NCBI GenBank assembly: GCA_903916085.1
Contig: CAIWVL010000146.1
Coordinates: 1-34,238, forward strand
DNA length: 34,238 bases
DNA from: an uncultured Spartobacteria bacterium
GTDB taxonomy: Bacteria; Verrucomicrobiota; Verrucomicrobiia; Chthoniobacterales; Chthoniobacteraceae
Reading direction: 5' to 3'
Each line of letters starts with the position of its first letter. Position 1 is the first letter of the stretch. Made by a program: the position numbers and the translations under genes. The notes below the pieces were generated by a model. It was not told where the DNA came from. It searched no databases and was given only the letters and a program-made list of their open reading frames with translations. This document shows positions 1 through 8,030 of this stretch, piece by piece.

Positions 1-40
1 GCATCTCCGCGTGAGGTTGCCTTTTTTTAGGCGCTCTTAC
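1..40 (+). repeat. Interspersed repeat, copy 1 (partial, cut by window edge)
   Basis: About 39 bases nearly identical to the end of the repeats at 2299-2448 and 29154-29288. The shared core reads CTCCGCGTGAGGTTGCC, then a T run, then GCGCTCTTA. This copy is in plus orientation and the rest lies outside the window. It overlaps the 3' end of uvrB, so the uvrB stop codon (27-29) and last few codons lie inside the repeat. Confidence 0.75.
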
Positions 41-2186
41 GTTTTTTGCCACGTTTCTTCGCTGCCACTTGGATTTTTGCGTCCACCACCAACCCTGCGC
101 CGGCTCGTAACTCGCGGATTTGGTCGCGTAGCAACGCGGCCTTCTCGTATTCCAGCATCCCCGCCGCCTTGGCCATTTCCTCTTCCAGTTCCTTGAGTGT
201 TTCTGCCAAGGACTGGTTCGCCTCGGAGCCTTCTACGCCCGCCTCAGGTGATCCGCCACCGCGAATGATCGTGTGCAAGCTTTCCTGAACGGCTCGGCGC
301 ACACTTTGGGGGGTGATGTCGTGGAGCTTGTTGTACGCCATTTGTTTGGAGCGACGATACTCGGTGATCTCCATGAGCTGTCGCATGCTGTGCGTAATGG
401 TGTCTGCAAATAGATACACCTGGCCATTCACATGGCGCGCTGCCCGGCCTGCCGTCTGGATCAGCGAAGTCTGGGAGCGCAAATAGCCTTCCTTGTCTGC
501 ATCAAGAATGCACACCAGAGAGACCTCTGGCAGGTCGAGGCCTTCGCGCAACAGGTTGATGCCAATGAGGGTATCAAACTCGCCTGCGCGCAGGCCCCGT
601 AAGATTTCGACCCGTTCGATCGTATCAATGTCACTGTGCAAATAGCGCACCCGCAATCCGACATCCTTTAAATACTCAGCTAGATCTTCGGCGGTACGTT
701 TGGTGAGCGTCGTGACGAGTGTGCGTTCGTTGCTTTCGGCCCGTTGCCGACACAATTCCATCGTTTCGTCGATCTGGTCCTGCAAGGGGCGCACCGTAAT
801 TTCCGGATCCAGTAAGCCAGTGGGACGAATGATCTGTTCGGCAATCAGGACGGCCCCCGGAGTGGTGACGTCGAACTGCTCAATGGGCATGTCGGTGCGC
901 GAAATGCGTTGGAAAGTTCCTGGACCGCTTTCTTTGAGGCCGCCTTCTGGGTTGGGGAGGAAGGTGGAGTTGCCCACAACGGAGTTGCGAAATTCGAACG
1001 CCCCTGGGGTGGCGCTGATGTAGAGACCTTGATGGGTCATCTCCATGAATTCGGGGAAGTTAAGGGGCCGGTTGTCGAGGGCGCTGGGTAAGCGGAACCC
1101 GTGGTCGACCAGGGTGGTCTTGCGGGCACGATCGCCCTCGTACATGCCACCGATCTGTGGCAGGCTGGCGTGGGATTCATCAACCACCAGGAGGTAGTCC
1201 TTGGGGAAAAAGTCGAGCAGCGTGTAAGGGCGGGAGCCCGGAGGCCGACCGGTAAGATGGCGGGAATAGTTTTCGATTCCGCTGCAGAATCCCATTTCCT
1301 GCATCATCTCCAGGTCGTACTCGGTGCGCATCCGAATGCGCTGGGCCTCCAGCAGTTTACCGTTGGACTCGAACCAGGACACACGGTCCTCTAGCTCAAC
1401 GCGGATGTCTTTCATCGCGGCCTGAAGTTTATCAGCGGGGGTGACGAACTGTTTGGCTGGGAAAAGAGTGAACACGGTCAACTTGCCCAAGGTATGGCCC
1501 GTGAGCGGGTCAAACAGCGTGAGTCGGTCTACCTCGTCTCCGAAAAATTCGATGCGAACGGCTTCTTCATCAGCCGAGCCGGCCTGGATTTCAACGGTAT
1601 CGCCTCGGACTCGGAAGCGGCCCCGGCCGAATTCGTAGTCGTTGCGTTCGTAGAGCATCTCCACGAGTTTCGCCAAAAGGACGTCTCGCGAAAGAACTTG
1701 GCCGCTACGGATGGTGAGTAGCATTTCCAGAAAATCCATCGGCGAGGCCAAACCGTAGATACAGGAGACGGAGGCGACGACGAGGACGTCCCGACGGGTC
1801 AGAAGTGAGGAGGTCGTGGAGAGGCGTAAACGTTCGATCTCTTCGTTGATGGAAGAATCCTTTTCCACATAGGTATCGCTGGAGGGAATGTAGGCTTCGG
1901 GCTGATAGTAGTCGAAGTAGGAGACAAAGTATTCGACCGCGTTGTTGGGAAAGAATTGTTTGAATTCGGAGTACAACTGGGCCGCGAGGGTTTTGTTGTG
2001 GGAGATGACTAACGTGGGGCGGTCCAGAGCCCGAATGACGTTCGCAGCGGTGAAGGTCTTGCCGGAACCGGTAACGCCGAGGAGGGTCTGGTGGCGGTTG
2101 CCAGCCTCCAGAGAGCGCACGAGTTTTGCGATAGCCTGGGCTTGGTCGCCACGCGGCTCGTAGTCAGAGGCGAGTTCAAAAGGCAT
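27..2186 (-). CDS. uvrB: Excinuclease ABC subunit UvrB
   Basis: UvrB is the damage-verifying helicase-like subunit of nucleotide excision repair. It is loaded by UvrA and recruits UvrC for dual incision in the cytoplasm. The 719-residue product has the expected N-terminus, a Walker A GVTGSGKT at residues 37-44, the tyrosine-rich beta-hairpin region (SYFDYYQPEAY) near residue 90, a DESH box near 335, ISATPG near 390, and a C-terminal UVR domain (about 660-695) that contacts UvrC. Length is slightly above the usual 660-700 because of a lysine-rich tail (AKKRGKKRKSA). The ATG at 2184-2186 gives the canonical start; no clear Shine-Dalgarno precedes it. The last codons and TAA lie within an interspersed repeat, and an inverted copy lies about 110 bp upstream of the gene. 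Confidence 0.97.
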   Translation of the reverse strand: MPFELASDYEPRGDQAQAIAKLVRSLEAGNRHQTLLGVTGSGKTFTAANVIRALDRPTLVISHNKTLAAQLYSEFKQFFPNNAVEYFVSYFDYYQPEAYIPSSDTYVEKDSSINEEIERLRLSTTSSLLTRRDVLVVASVSCIYGLASPMDFLEMLLTIRSGQVLSRDVLLAKLVEMLYERNDYEFGRGRFRVRGDTVEIQAGSADEEAVRIEFFGDEVDRLTLFDPLTGHTLGKLTVFTLFPAKQFVTPADKLQAAMKDIRVELEDRVSWFESNGKLLEAQRIRMRTEYDLEMMQEMGFCSGIENYSRHLTGRPPGSRPYTLLDFFPKDYLLVVDESHASLPQIGGMYEGDRARKTTLVDHGFRLPSALDNRPLNFPEFMEMTHQGLYISATPGAFEFRNSVVGNSTFLPNPEGGLKESGPGTFQRISRTDMPIEQFDVTTPGAVLIAEQIIRPTGLLDPEITVRPLQDQIDETMELCRQRAESNERTLVTTLTKRTAEDLAEYLKDVGLRVRYLHSDIDTIERVEILRGLRAGEFDTLIGINLLREGLDLPEVSLVCILDADKEGYLRSQTSLIQTAGRAARHVNGQVYLFADTITHSMRQLMEITEYRRSKQMAYNKLHDITPQSVRRAVQESLHTIIRGGGSPEAGVEGSEANQSLAETLKELEEEMAKAAGMLEYEKAALLRDQIRELRAGAGLVVDAKIQVAAKKRGKKRKSA

Positions 2187-2520
2187 GGGCTAAGGATACC
2201 AGGAGCTAGGAGGAATAAGCAAACTGAGCAGAAGGAAAGGGCCACGTGCGCCTTGAATTTGCCGGGGCAAAGCACTCATGAGAGTCAAAACCACCCTGAG
2301 AGCGCCTAAAAAAGGTAACCTCACGCGGAGATGTGGAGAACGTGGAGCTTTTATAAAAACTCATTTTGAAGGTGATTCTGTAATTTCTCCGCGTCCTCTG
2401 CGCCTCGGCAGTGACCATTCCTTTTTGAGTTAATTTAGGCGTTCTTAGTCCCTAAGTTCCATCTCCCATTGTGACTCAAAACGTTGCCCGCTTTCCTGCC
2501 ACGCCGCTTTCTCCCGAACC
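2187..2520. other. Gene-free interval between uvrB and the PVC heme protein
   Basis: This 334-bp gap separates two divergently transcribed genes. Its central part (2299-2448) is repeat copy 2. The remaining 2187-2298 and 2449-2520 should carry the two promoters, but I could not pick convincing -35/-10 pairs. An AGGAGG at about 2201-2206 on the plus strand is not followed by a usable start codon. Confidence 0.7.
2299..2448 (-). repeat. Interspersed MITE-like repeat, copy 2 (full length)
   Basis: A roughly 150-bp element in opposite orientation to copies 1 and 3. Read on the minus strand it starts AAGAACGCCTAAATTAACTC and ends TTTTTTAGGCGCTCT. The two ends are imperfect inverted repeats of each other (AGAGCGCCTAAA against AGAACGCCTAAA). 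The interior carries a purine-rich phrase, GAGGCGCAGAGGACGCGGAG, and a TTTTATAAAAGCTCC block, both recognisable in copy 3. There is no coding capacity. Confidence 0.75.
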
Positions 2521-5500
2521 ATGAAGCTCAACCGGTCCTTCCTTCTCCCCTGCCTTTCCCTTTTGCTCATGCCTTGGGGGGCCCTCACTGGGGTGGCATC
2601 GCCCTTTCCCACTCCCTACAACTCCGAGCCTGATCAAACCGGCCCCATGCCCGCAGCCGAGGCCGCGGCGAAGTTCAAGGTGCCCGAGGGCTTCAATGTG
2701 AAGCTCGCGGCGGCCGAGCCCGACGTCCAAAACCCTATTGCGATGACTTGGGATTCCAGAGGCCGACTCTGGGTGGCTGAAAACTACACCTACGCAGAGG
2801 CTTCCATAAAGTTTGATCTTGGGTTGCGTGATCGAATTTTGATTTTTGAGGATAAAGATGGGAGCGGCAAGTTGGCCGAGCGCAAGGTGTTTACGGATGA
2901 ACTTCAGATGCTCACTAGCCTTGAGGTGGGGCAGGGGGGAGTCTGGGCAATGTGCCCACCTCAGCTCTTGTTCATTCCCGAGGGCAAACAGGCCGATGTT
3001 CCGAGTGGCCCGCCGCAGGTGGTGCTGGATGGGTTCACCATTCCCGAGCAGAGCTACCACAACTTTGCGAACGGTCTGCGCTGGGGGCCGGATGGCTGGC
3101 TGTACGGGCGTTGTGGCGGAACAGCCCCGGGAGACATCGGCGCTCCGGGAACGGCGCCGGGCGATCGCGTCCCTTTGCGGGGTGGGATGTGGCGTTATCA
3201 CCCCACGACGAAAGTGTTTGAAGCACTGAATTCCGGCACTACCAACCCTTGGGGGCACGACTGGGACAAGTACGGCGAACTCTTTTTTGTAAACACCGTA
3301 AACGGCCATCTGTGGCACAGCATTACAGGCGCTCATTTCGTGCGTAGCTCTACGATTGAGGGAGGCCGTAGGACCTATGAGCTCATTGATCAACACGCTG
3401 ATCATTTTCATTTCGACAATACTCAGCATTGGACCAAGTCCCGCAACGGAGCGGCCGATGCCTTCGGCGGTGGACACGCGCACATCGGGGCTCTCATTTA
3501 TCAAGGGGACAATTGGCCGCAAAAGTTTCGTGATAACCTCTTTACCTTCAACATGCACGGGCTCCGCGCCAACCAGGAGATCCTAGCCCGCGCGGGTTCC
3601 GGGTATGTGGGTCATCACGGCGACGACGTCTTTTTTCCGTCAGACAAGTGGTTTCGCGGTTTAGACCTGAGCTGCGGCCCGGATGGTGCCGTGTTTGCGA
3701 TCGACTGGAGCGACACCGGTGAGTGCCACGAGCGCAACGGCGTGCACCGCACTAGCGGGCGTGTTTTCAAAATCCAGTATGGCGATCCCAAGCCCGTGGC
3801 TGGTCTGGATTTGGCGAAGCTTTCCGCGAGCGAACTCGTACAGCTTCACTCCCACGCGAACGCCTGGTACGAACGCCAAGCGCGCCGGGTGCTTCTGGAC
3901 CGCATGAGCGCCGGAGTATCCGTGGACGATGCGAAACAACCTTTACGCGCATTGTTTGAAAAGCAGTCGGACGTGGTGATTAAGCTGCGCGCCCTGTGGT
4001 CGCTCTACGCCATCGGCGGAGCAGACGCTCAGTTTCTGGAATCGCTCCTTCAGCATCAGGACGAGCACATACGCGTATGGGCGATTCGGTTGCTCACCGA
4101 TCGCTGGAGTTTAGACAACGTCACTTCGACTCGCCCAAGCTCTATGGGCCAGGCGCCTGCCTCAGAGTTAGTGGCCAAACTTACCGCGCTCGCTCGTACA
4201 GAGCCTTCCGGTTTGGTGCGGCTGGCGCTTGCTTCCGTCCTCCAGAGGCTTCCGCTCGTAGACCGTCCTGCGCTCGCCACGGAGCTGGTTGCCCACAAGG
4301 AAGACGCCGCTGACCATAATCTCCCTCTCTTAGTTTGGTACGGCCTTATCCCCGTAGCGGATGCGAACCTCGACGCTGTGGTGAAAGTCGCTGCTCAAAG
4401 TCAGTGGCCGCAGATCACCGAACTCATCGCGCGTCGGCTGACCGAAGACATTGAGCAGCAACCAGCCGCCATCAACCGGCTGCTCGAAGCCGCCTCCGTT
4501 TCAGAGACGTTTCAGGTCGATGTGATGCGCGGAATCGCCAGGGCGCTCATCGGTTGGCGCAAAGCGCCCAAGCCTGCTGCGTGGGATGGCTTTGTTCAGA
4601 AAATTACCTCTACGACCGACGCCGGGCTCCTGGAGCGTGTGCGCGATTTGAGTGTCGTGTTCGGTGATGGCCGGGCCTTGGACGCGCTTAAAAAAGTCGC
4701 CCTCGACAAGAATGCCGACATGGCCGGGCGCAAGGCGGCGTTGCAGTTGCTCATCGACAGTCGGACGCCTGATTTGCGTTCCTTGTGTGAGAGTTTACTT
4801 CCCGTGCAGCTTATCAACGCCGTTGCAGCCAACGGGCTTGCGCTTTTTGATGAGCCTGAGATCGGGGCAAAACTGGTGGCGGCCTACCCCGCATTTCATT
4901 CTACAGAAAAGTCCAAAATCATCGCGACCTTGGTTTCAAGGGCATCCTTCGTCCGCCCTTTGCTGGCGGCCGTTGAATCTGGAAAAATCCCGCGCACAAG
5001 TATTTCCACGTACGCAGTACGGCAGATCCGGAGCTTTAAGGATCCGGAGTTGGATAAGAAGTTGACGGCAGTCTGGGGTGAGCTGCACGAGAGTGGTGAC
5101 GACAAGAAGGCGTTGATTGCGAAGTTTAAGACAGAGTTGACACCCGAGGTTTTGGCGAAGGCTGACAAAAGCCAGGGCCGTGTGGTCTTTAATAACGTCT
5201 GCTCAACGTGTCATGCGCTTTATGGTGCAGGCGGGAAAATCGGGCCGGATTTGACGGGTGCCGGGCGAGACAATCTGGATTATCTGCTGGAAAACATCGC
5301 GGATCCAAGCGCCGTGGTGAGCGCGGATTTCCGCATGACCATCGTTAATCTCAAGGATGGCCGCGTGCTCAATGGCATGGTTCGTGACAAGACCGAGAAG
5401 ACGTTCTCACTTCAGACCATGACGGACAAGGTGACGCTCGAGCGCAGCGATGTGAGCGGGCTACAGGAGTTGCCTGTGTCGATGATGCCTGAGGGGCTAC

Positions 5501-5583
5501 TCGATGCGCTCAGCCCGAATCAACGCCGGGATTTGATTGGCTACCTCATGCAGCGCAGTCAGGTGGCCTTGCCCGCGCAGTAG
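2521..5583 (+). CDS. PVC-type heme-binding protein (beta-propeller, HEAT-like repeats, cytochrome c)
   Basis: A 1020-residue secreted protein of the large family found in Planctomycetes and Verrucomicrobia, often annotated as membrane-bound dehydrogenase domain protein. It opens with a signal peptide (about residues 1-27). A propeller with sorbosone/glucose-dehydrogenase-like features follows (about 45-415; VAENYTYAE, NGLRWGPDGWLYGR, SCGPDGAVFAIDW). A helical HEAT-like region spans about 430-860. The C-terminal cytochrome c domain has CSTCH (C894, C897, H898), with a possible methionine ligand in PVSMMPEG. It is presumed to oxidise a sugar or related substrate in the periplasm and pass electrons to its own heme; the substrate cannot be told from sequence. 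The ATG start is followed at once by the signal peptide. The downstream transporter gene begins 21 bp after the stop, so cotranscription is likely. Confidence 0.92.
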   Translation: MKLNRSFLLPCLSLLLMPWGALTGVASPFPTPYNSEPDQTGPMPAAEAAAKFKVPEGFNVKLAAAEPDVQNPIAMTWDSRGRLWVAENYTYAEASIKFDLGLRDRILIFEDKDGSGKLAERKVFTDELQMLTSLEVGQGGVWAMCPPQLLFIPEGKQADVPSGPPQVVLDGFTIPEQSYHNFANGLRWGPDGWLYGRCGGTAPGDIGAPGTAPGDRVPLRGGMWRYHPTTKVFEALNSGTTNPWGHDWDKYGELFFVNTVNGHLWHSITGAHFVRSSTIEGGRRTYELIDQHADHFHFDNTQHWTKSRNGAADAFGGGHAHIGALIYQGDNWPQKFRDNLFTFNMHGLRANQEILARAGSGYVGHHGDDVFFPSDKWFRGLDLSCGPDGAVFAIDWSDTGECHERNGVHRTSGRVFKIQYGDPKPVAGLDLAKLSASELVQLHSHANAWYERQARRVLLDRMSAGVSVDDAKQPLRALFEKQSDVVIKLRALWSLYAIGGADAQFLESLLQHQDEHIRVWAIRLLTDRWSLDNVTSTRPSSMGQAPASELVAKLTALARTEPSGLVRLALASVLQRLPLVDRPALATELVAHKEDAADHNLPLLVWYGLIPVADANLDAVVKVAAQSQWPQITELIARRLTEDIEQQPAAINRLLEAASVSETFQVDVMRGIARALIGWRKAPKPAAWDGFVQKITSTTDAGLLERVRDLSVVFGDGRALDALKKVALDKNADMAGRKAALQLLIDSRTPDLRSLCESLLPVQLINAVAANGLALFDEPEIGAKLVAAYPAFHSTEKSKIIATLVSRASFVRPLLAAVESGKIPRTSISTYAVRQIRSFKDPELDKKLTAVWGELHESGDDKKALIAKFKTELTPEVLAKADKSQGRVVFNNVCSTCHALYGAGGKIGPDLTGAGRDNLDYLLENIADPSAVVSADFRMTIVNLKDGRVLNGMVRDKTEKTFSLQTMTDKVTLERSDVSGLQELPVSMMPEGLLDALSPNQRRDLIGYLMQRSQVALPAQ

Positions 5584-5604
5584 GAGAGGGATAAGCTTAA
5601 GTGC

Positions 5605-6585
5605 ATGACTAGTTCCTCAGGTGCCGTCTGGCGGCTTCTTCTCGCGACGGCGGCCTGGGGGTTAAGTTTTCCCACGGCAAAAGCGGTGATGCTTGCGCAG
5701 GATGCGCTTATTCCTGGGCAGCAGGACTGGTTTCATTCTGCTCTGACGCTCGTGGTGCGTATGGCTTTTGCCGCGCTGATCATGGGTACCATCTATCGTA
5801 AAGAGGTGTTGGGGATGGGTTGGAGTGAGGTGCGCCAGGGCATTGAGTTAGGCCTGCTGGGAGGGGTTGGGATGCTTTTCCAAACCAACGCGCAGCACAG
5901 TATTCCCGCTAGTACCTCAGCGTTTTTTACGCAGTTCACCTGCATCTTTGTGCCTATCGCTGTGGCGGTGCGCACCCGATCGAGGCCCAGCATTTGGGTG
6001 ATGGTTTCCAGTGGAATGGTACTGGTCGGCTGTGCCGTCTTAAGTGGGGTGAACGCTGGGGGGATTGCTTTCGGGCTTGGCGAATGGGAAACCATCGGCG
6101 CGGCTGCCCTGTTCACCGGTCAGATTTTGGCATTGGAACGGGAACGCTACAAACATAACGACATGCGCGCTACTGCGACGGTGATGTTCGCGGTGAAGGC
6201 GCTGGTGTTTGCGCCTGTGGTGGGCTGGGGGGCATTTACAGGGGAGAGCTGCCATGTCTGGGCGCAGATGGCCGCCGCTTACACCACGATGCCTGTGCTT
6301 TGCATGACGGCGATCCTCACCATTTTTTCGACTGTTTATGGCTACGCGACAATGACGCAATGGCAGCCGCTCGTTTCTTCGACGCAGGCGGGGCTGATCT
6401 ATGCCACGGAACCCATTTTTGCGACGGTATGGGCCCTGTTTTTACCCGGCATGTTTTCAAGGCTCGCCGACGTAGCCTACCCGAACGAGGTGCTTTCCAC
6501 CGCGTTTTATTGGGGTGCATCGCTTGTTGTGGGGGCCAATTTATTACTGCTGGTGAGCCGCAAACGTGCGCTTGGCTTGACCTAA
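5605..6585 (+). CDS. EamA/DMT-family transporter
   Basis: A 326-residue integral membrane protein with about ten hydrophobic segments in the two-fold repeated arrangement of drug/metabolite transporters. The first helix carries LLLATAAWGLSFPTAKAVML, typical of the EamA N-terminus. The second half has the STQAGLIYATEPIFATVWAL signature that ends many EamA domains. The family exports or imports small metabolites such as amino acids; the substrate is not predictable here. It starts 21 bp downstream of the PVC heme gene, with a purine-rich GGAGAGGG about 14 bases before the ATG. Whether it serves the heme protein (for example by moving its product) is only inference. It converges on the DUF1552 gene across 136 bp in which I see nothing definite. 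Confidence 0.9.
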   Translation: MTSSSGAVWRLLLATAAWGLSFPTAKAVMLAQDALIPGQQDWFHSALTLVVRMAFAALIMGTIYRKEVLGMGWSEVRQGIELGLLGGVGMLFQTNAQHSIPASTSAFFTQFTCIFVPIAVAVRTRSRPSIWVMVSSGMVLVGCAVLSGVNAGGIAFGLGEWETIGAAALFTGQILALERERYKHNDMRATATVMFAVKALVFAPVVGWGAFTGESCHVWAQMAAAYTTMPVLCMTAILTIFSTVYGYATMTQWQPLVSSTQAGLIYATEPIFATVWALFLPGMFSRLADVAYPNEVLSTAFYWGASLVVGANLLLLVSRKRALGLT

Positions 6586-6721
6586 AACTGGTTGGACTCG
6601 GGAAAATGAGCTGGCTCGGGGGTGGGGTAATTCTAATGGGTGAGAAAGAGTAAAGTGCGCTCAGTGGCCCATACCGTTGGCATCTTAAAACGTCGATCGA
6701 TACACTTCCTCCCGTCGTGAT

Positions 6722-8011
6722 TTAAGCGATCATCTCTTTGATGACACCGGAGCTGTCTCCATGCCGCTCGGCCTCGACGCCAACGCCGCGCAGCAGTGTC
6801 AGCCACAAATTGCAGAGGGGCGTGTTCCTGGGGAGCACCAGGTTATGTCCTAGCTTTACTCCTGCTCCGCGACCCGCCACGACCGTGGGACAGTTATCTA
6901 AGGTATGAACGGAGCGCAAGTTACTGCCATAAACCACGCAGGTGTGATCTAATAACGAAGTGCCGTCCGGTTCTTTGGCGGCCTGCAACTTGTCGAGCAA
7001 TCCTGCGAGTAGTTCACTCTGGGAACGGTCGCGCAACTGGGAGGCTTCCATGCGTTCCCCAGGCGCGTAATGACTCATGTCATGTGCCGCGACCTTGATG
7101 CCGAGACTTTTGATCAGCGTCTCAATGGGCTGCCGGTAAGTGAATACTCGGGTACTATCCGCCTGAAAGGCAGCCGCCATTAAGTCGTACATCAGTTTCA
7201 CTTCTTCCCGACCGCGTAGACTTTCGCTGGGTTCGGGGAAGGGGGCTTTGGGATTCGGCACACCGAGCCATTGCTCTCCTTTGGCGATACGCGTTTCGAG
7301 TTCGCGGATGCTTTGAAAATACTCGTTTAGCTTGTCGTTATCCGTCTTGGTGAGGTTCCGTTGCATCTTTTTTGCATCGGTAAGGACGGCATCTAAAACG
7401 CTTCGATTTTGTGCGAGCATAGCCTGGCGCTTTTCGAGCGACATGTTTTCCTCTGAAAACAAACGATGAAATAAAAGCACAGGGCTGTTTAAGCCACCCA
7501 TCGGTTTGCCGGCTGCATTCCAAGCGAGTGAAAGCCCTGGGCCATGGCCCTGACCATCAATGTTTGGGTCGGCGCCATTGAGTTGAATAGAGCTATGGCG
7601 TGTTTCTTTTCCGAGGGTCTGAGCTGCTACCTGATCGACAGAAATCGTGTTGTGAAAACTTTGTCCGGCTTCTGCAAACCGATTGGCACCTGTTAACCAA
7701 AACGTGCTACCCCAGTGCGCATCTTTGGAATACTGGTTACTCAATCCTTGTACCACGCTCAATGAGTTTTTGTGTCGTGCCAAGGGAGCAAGTCCATCAG
7801 GTAGAGTGTATTCTGTGCCGGGTTGGTTCAGGTCGGGAAACCAAGTTTCTTGCGTCACGCCAAAGCCTAAACCGAGGAAAATCATGCGTTTGGGACGTGC
7901 TACAATACGCTCAGCGGCGAATGCACGGAACCCAAGGGATTTCAGTGCTGGCAGAGCGATTAAAGAACCTGTAGCCCGTAGAAAATGGCGGCGGGATAGT
8001 TGGGGCGTCAT
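6722..8011 (-). CDS. DUF1552 domain-containing secreted protein
   Basis: A 429-residue protein starting MTPQLSRRHFLRATG. This is a twin-arginine-like signal (SRRHFL) followed by a hydrophobic stretch, suggesting Tat export. The remainder matches the DUF1552 family in length and features (RMIFLGLGFGV, FWLTGAN, SVDQVAAQTLG, HDMSHY, VVYGSNL). DUF1552 proteins are typical of Planctomycetes, Verrucomicrobia and myxobacteria, and are almost always encoded beside a DUF1592-type cytochrome protein, as here. Their biochemical activity is not established. The reading frame stays open to 8122, but the ATG at 8009-8011 puts the Tat signal at the N-terminus and leaves a 19-bp gap to the upstream gene. The pair is probably one transcription unit. 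Confidence 0.92.
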   Translation of the reverse strand: MTPQLSRRHFLRATGSLIALPALKSLGFRAFAAERIVARPKRMIFLGLGFGVTQETWFPDLNQPGTEYTLPDGLAPLARHKNSLSVVQGLSNQYSKDAHWGSTFWLTGANRFAEAGQSFHNTISVDQVAAQTLGKETRHSSIQLNGADPNIDGQGHGPGLSLAWNAAGKPMGGLNSPVLLFHRLFSEENMSLEKRQAMLAQNRSVLDAVLTDAKKMQRNLTKTDNDKLNEYFQSIRELETRIAKGEQWLGVPNPKAPFPEPSESLRGREEVKLMYDLMAAAFQADSTRVFTYRQPIETLIKSLGIKVAAHDMSHYAPGERMEASQLRDRSQSELLAGLLDKLQAAKEPDGTSLLDHTCVVYGSNLRSVHTLDNCPTVVAGRGAGVKLGHNLVLPRNTPLCNLWLTLLRGVGVEAERHGDSSGVIKEMIA

Positions 8012-8030
8012 GGTTGCTGGGGAAAGTAAG

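Noticed and set aside
2201-2206. AGGAGG sequence resembling a perfect Shine-Dalgarno on the plus strand
   Set aside because: No ATG, GTG or TTG at a usable distance; the following frame closes quickly.
2476-3558. Long open frame (360 codons) on the minus strand
   Set aside because: Antisense to the PVC heme protein gene, whose domains are unmistakable; no recognisable features of its own.
6610-6634. TGGGGTAATTCT and GCTGGCTCGG shared with 24638-24664
   Set aside because: Matches of 10-12 bases are expected by chance in 34 kb, and the two words occur in reversed order at the two sites.
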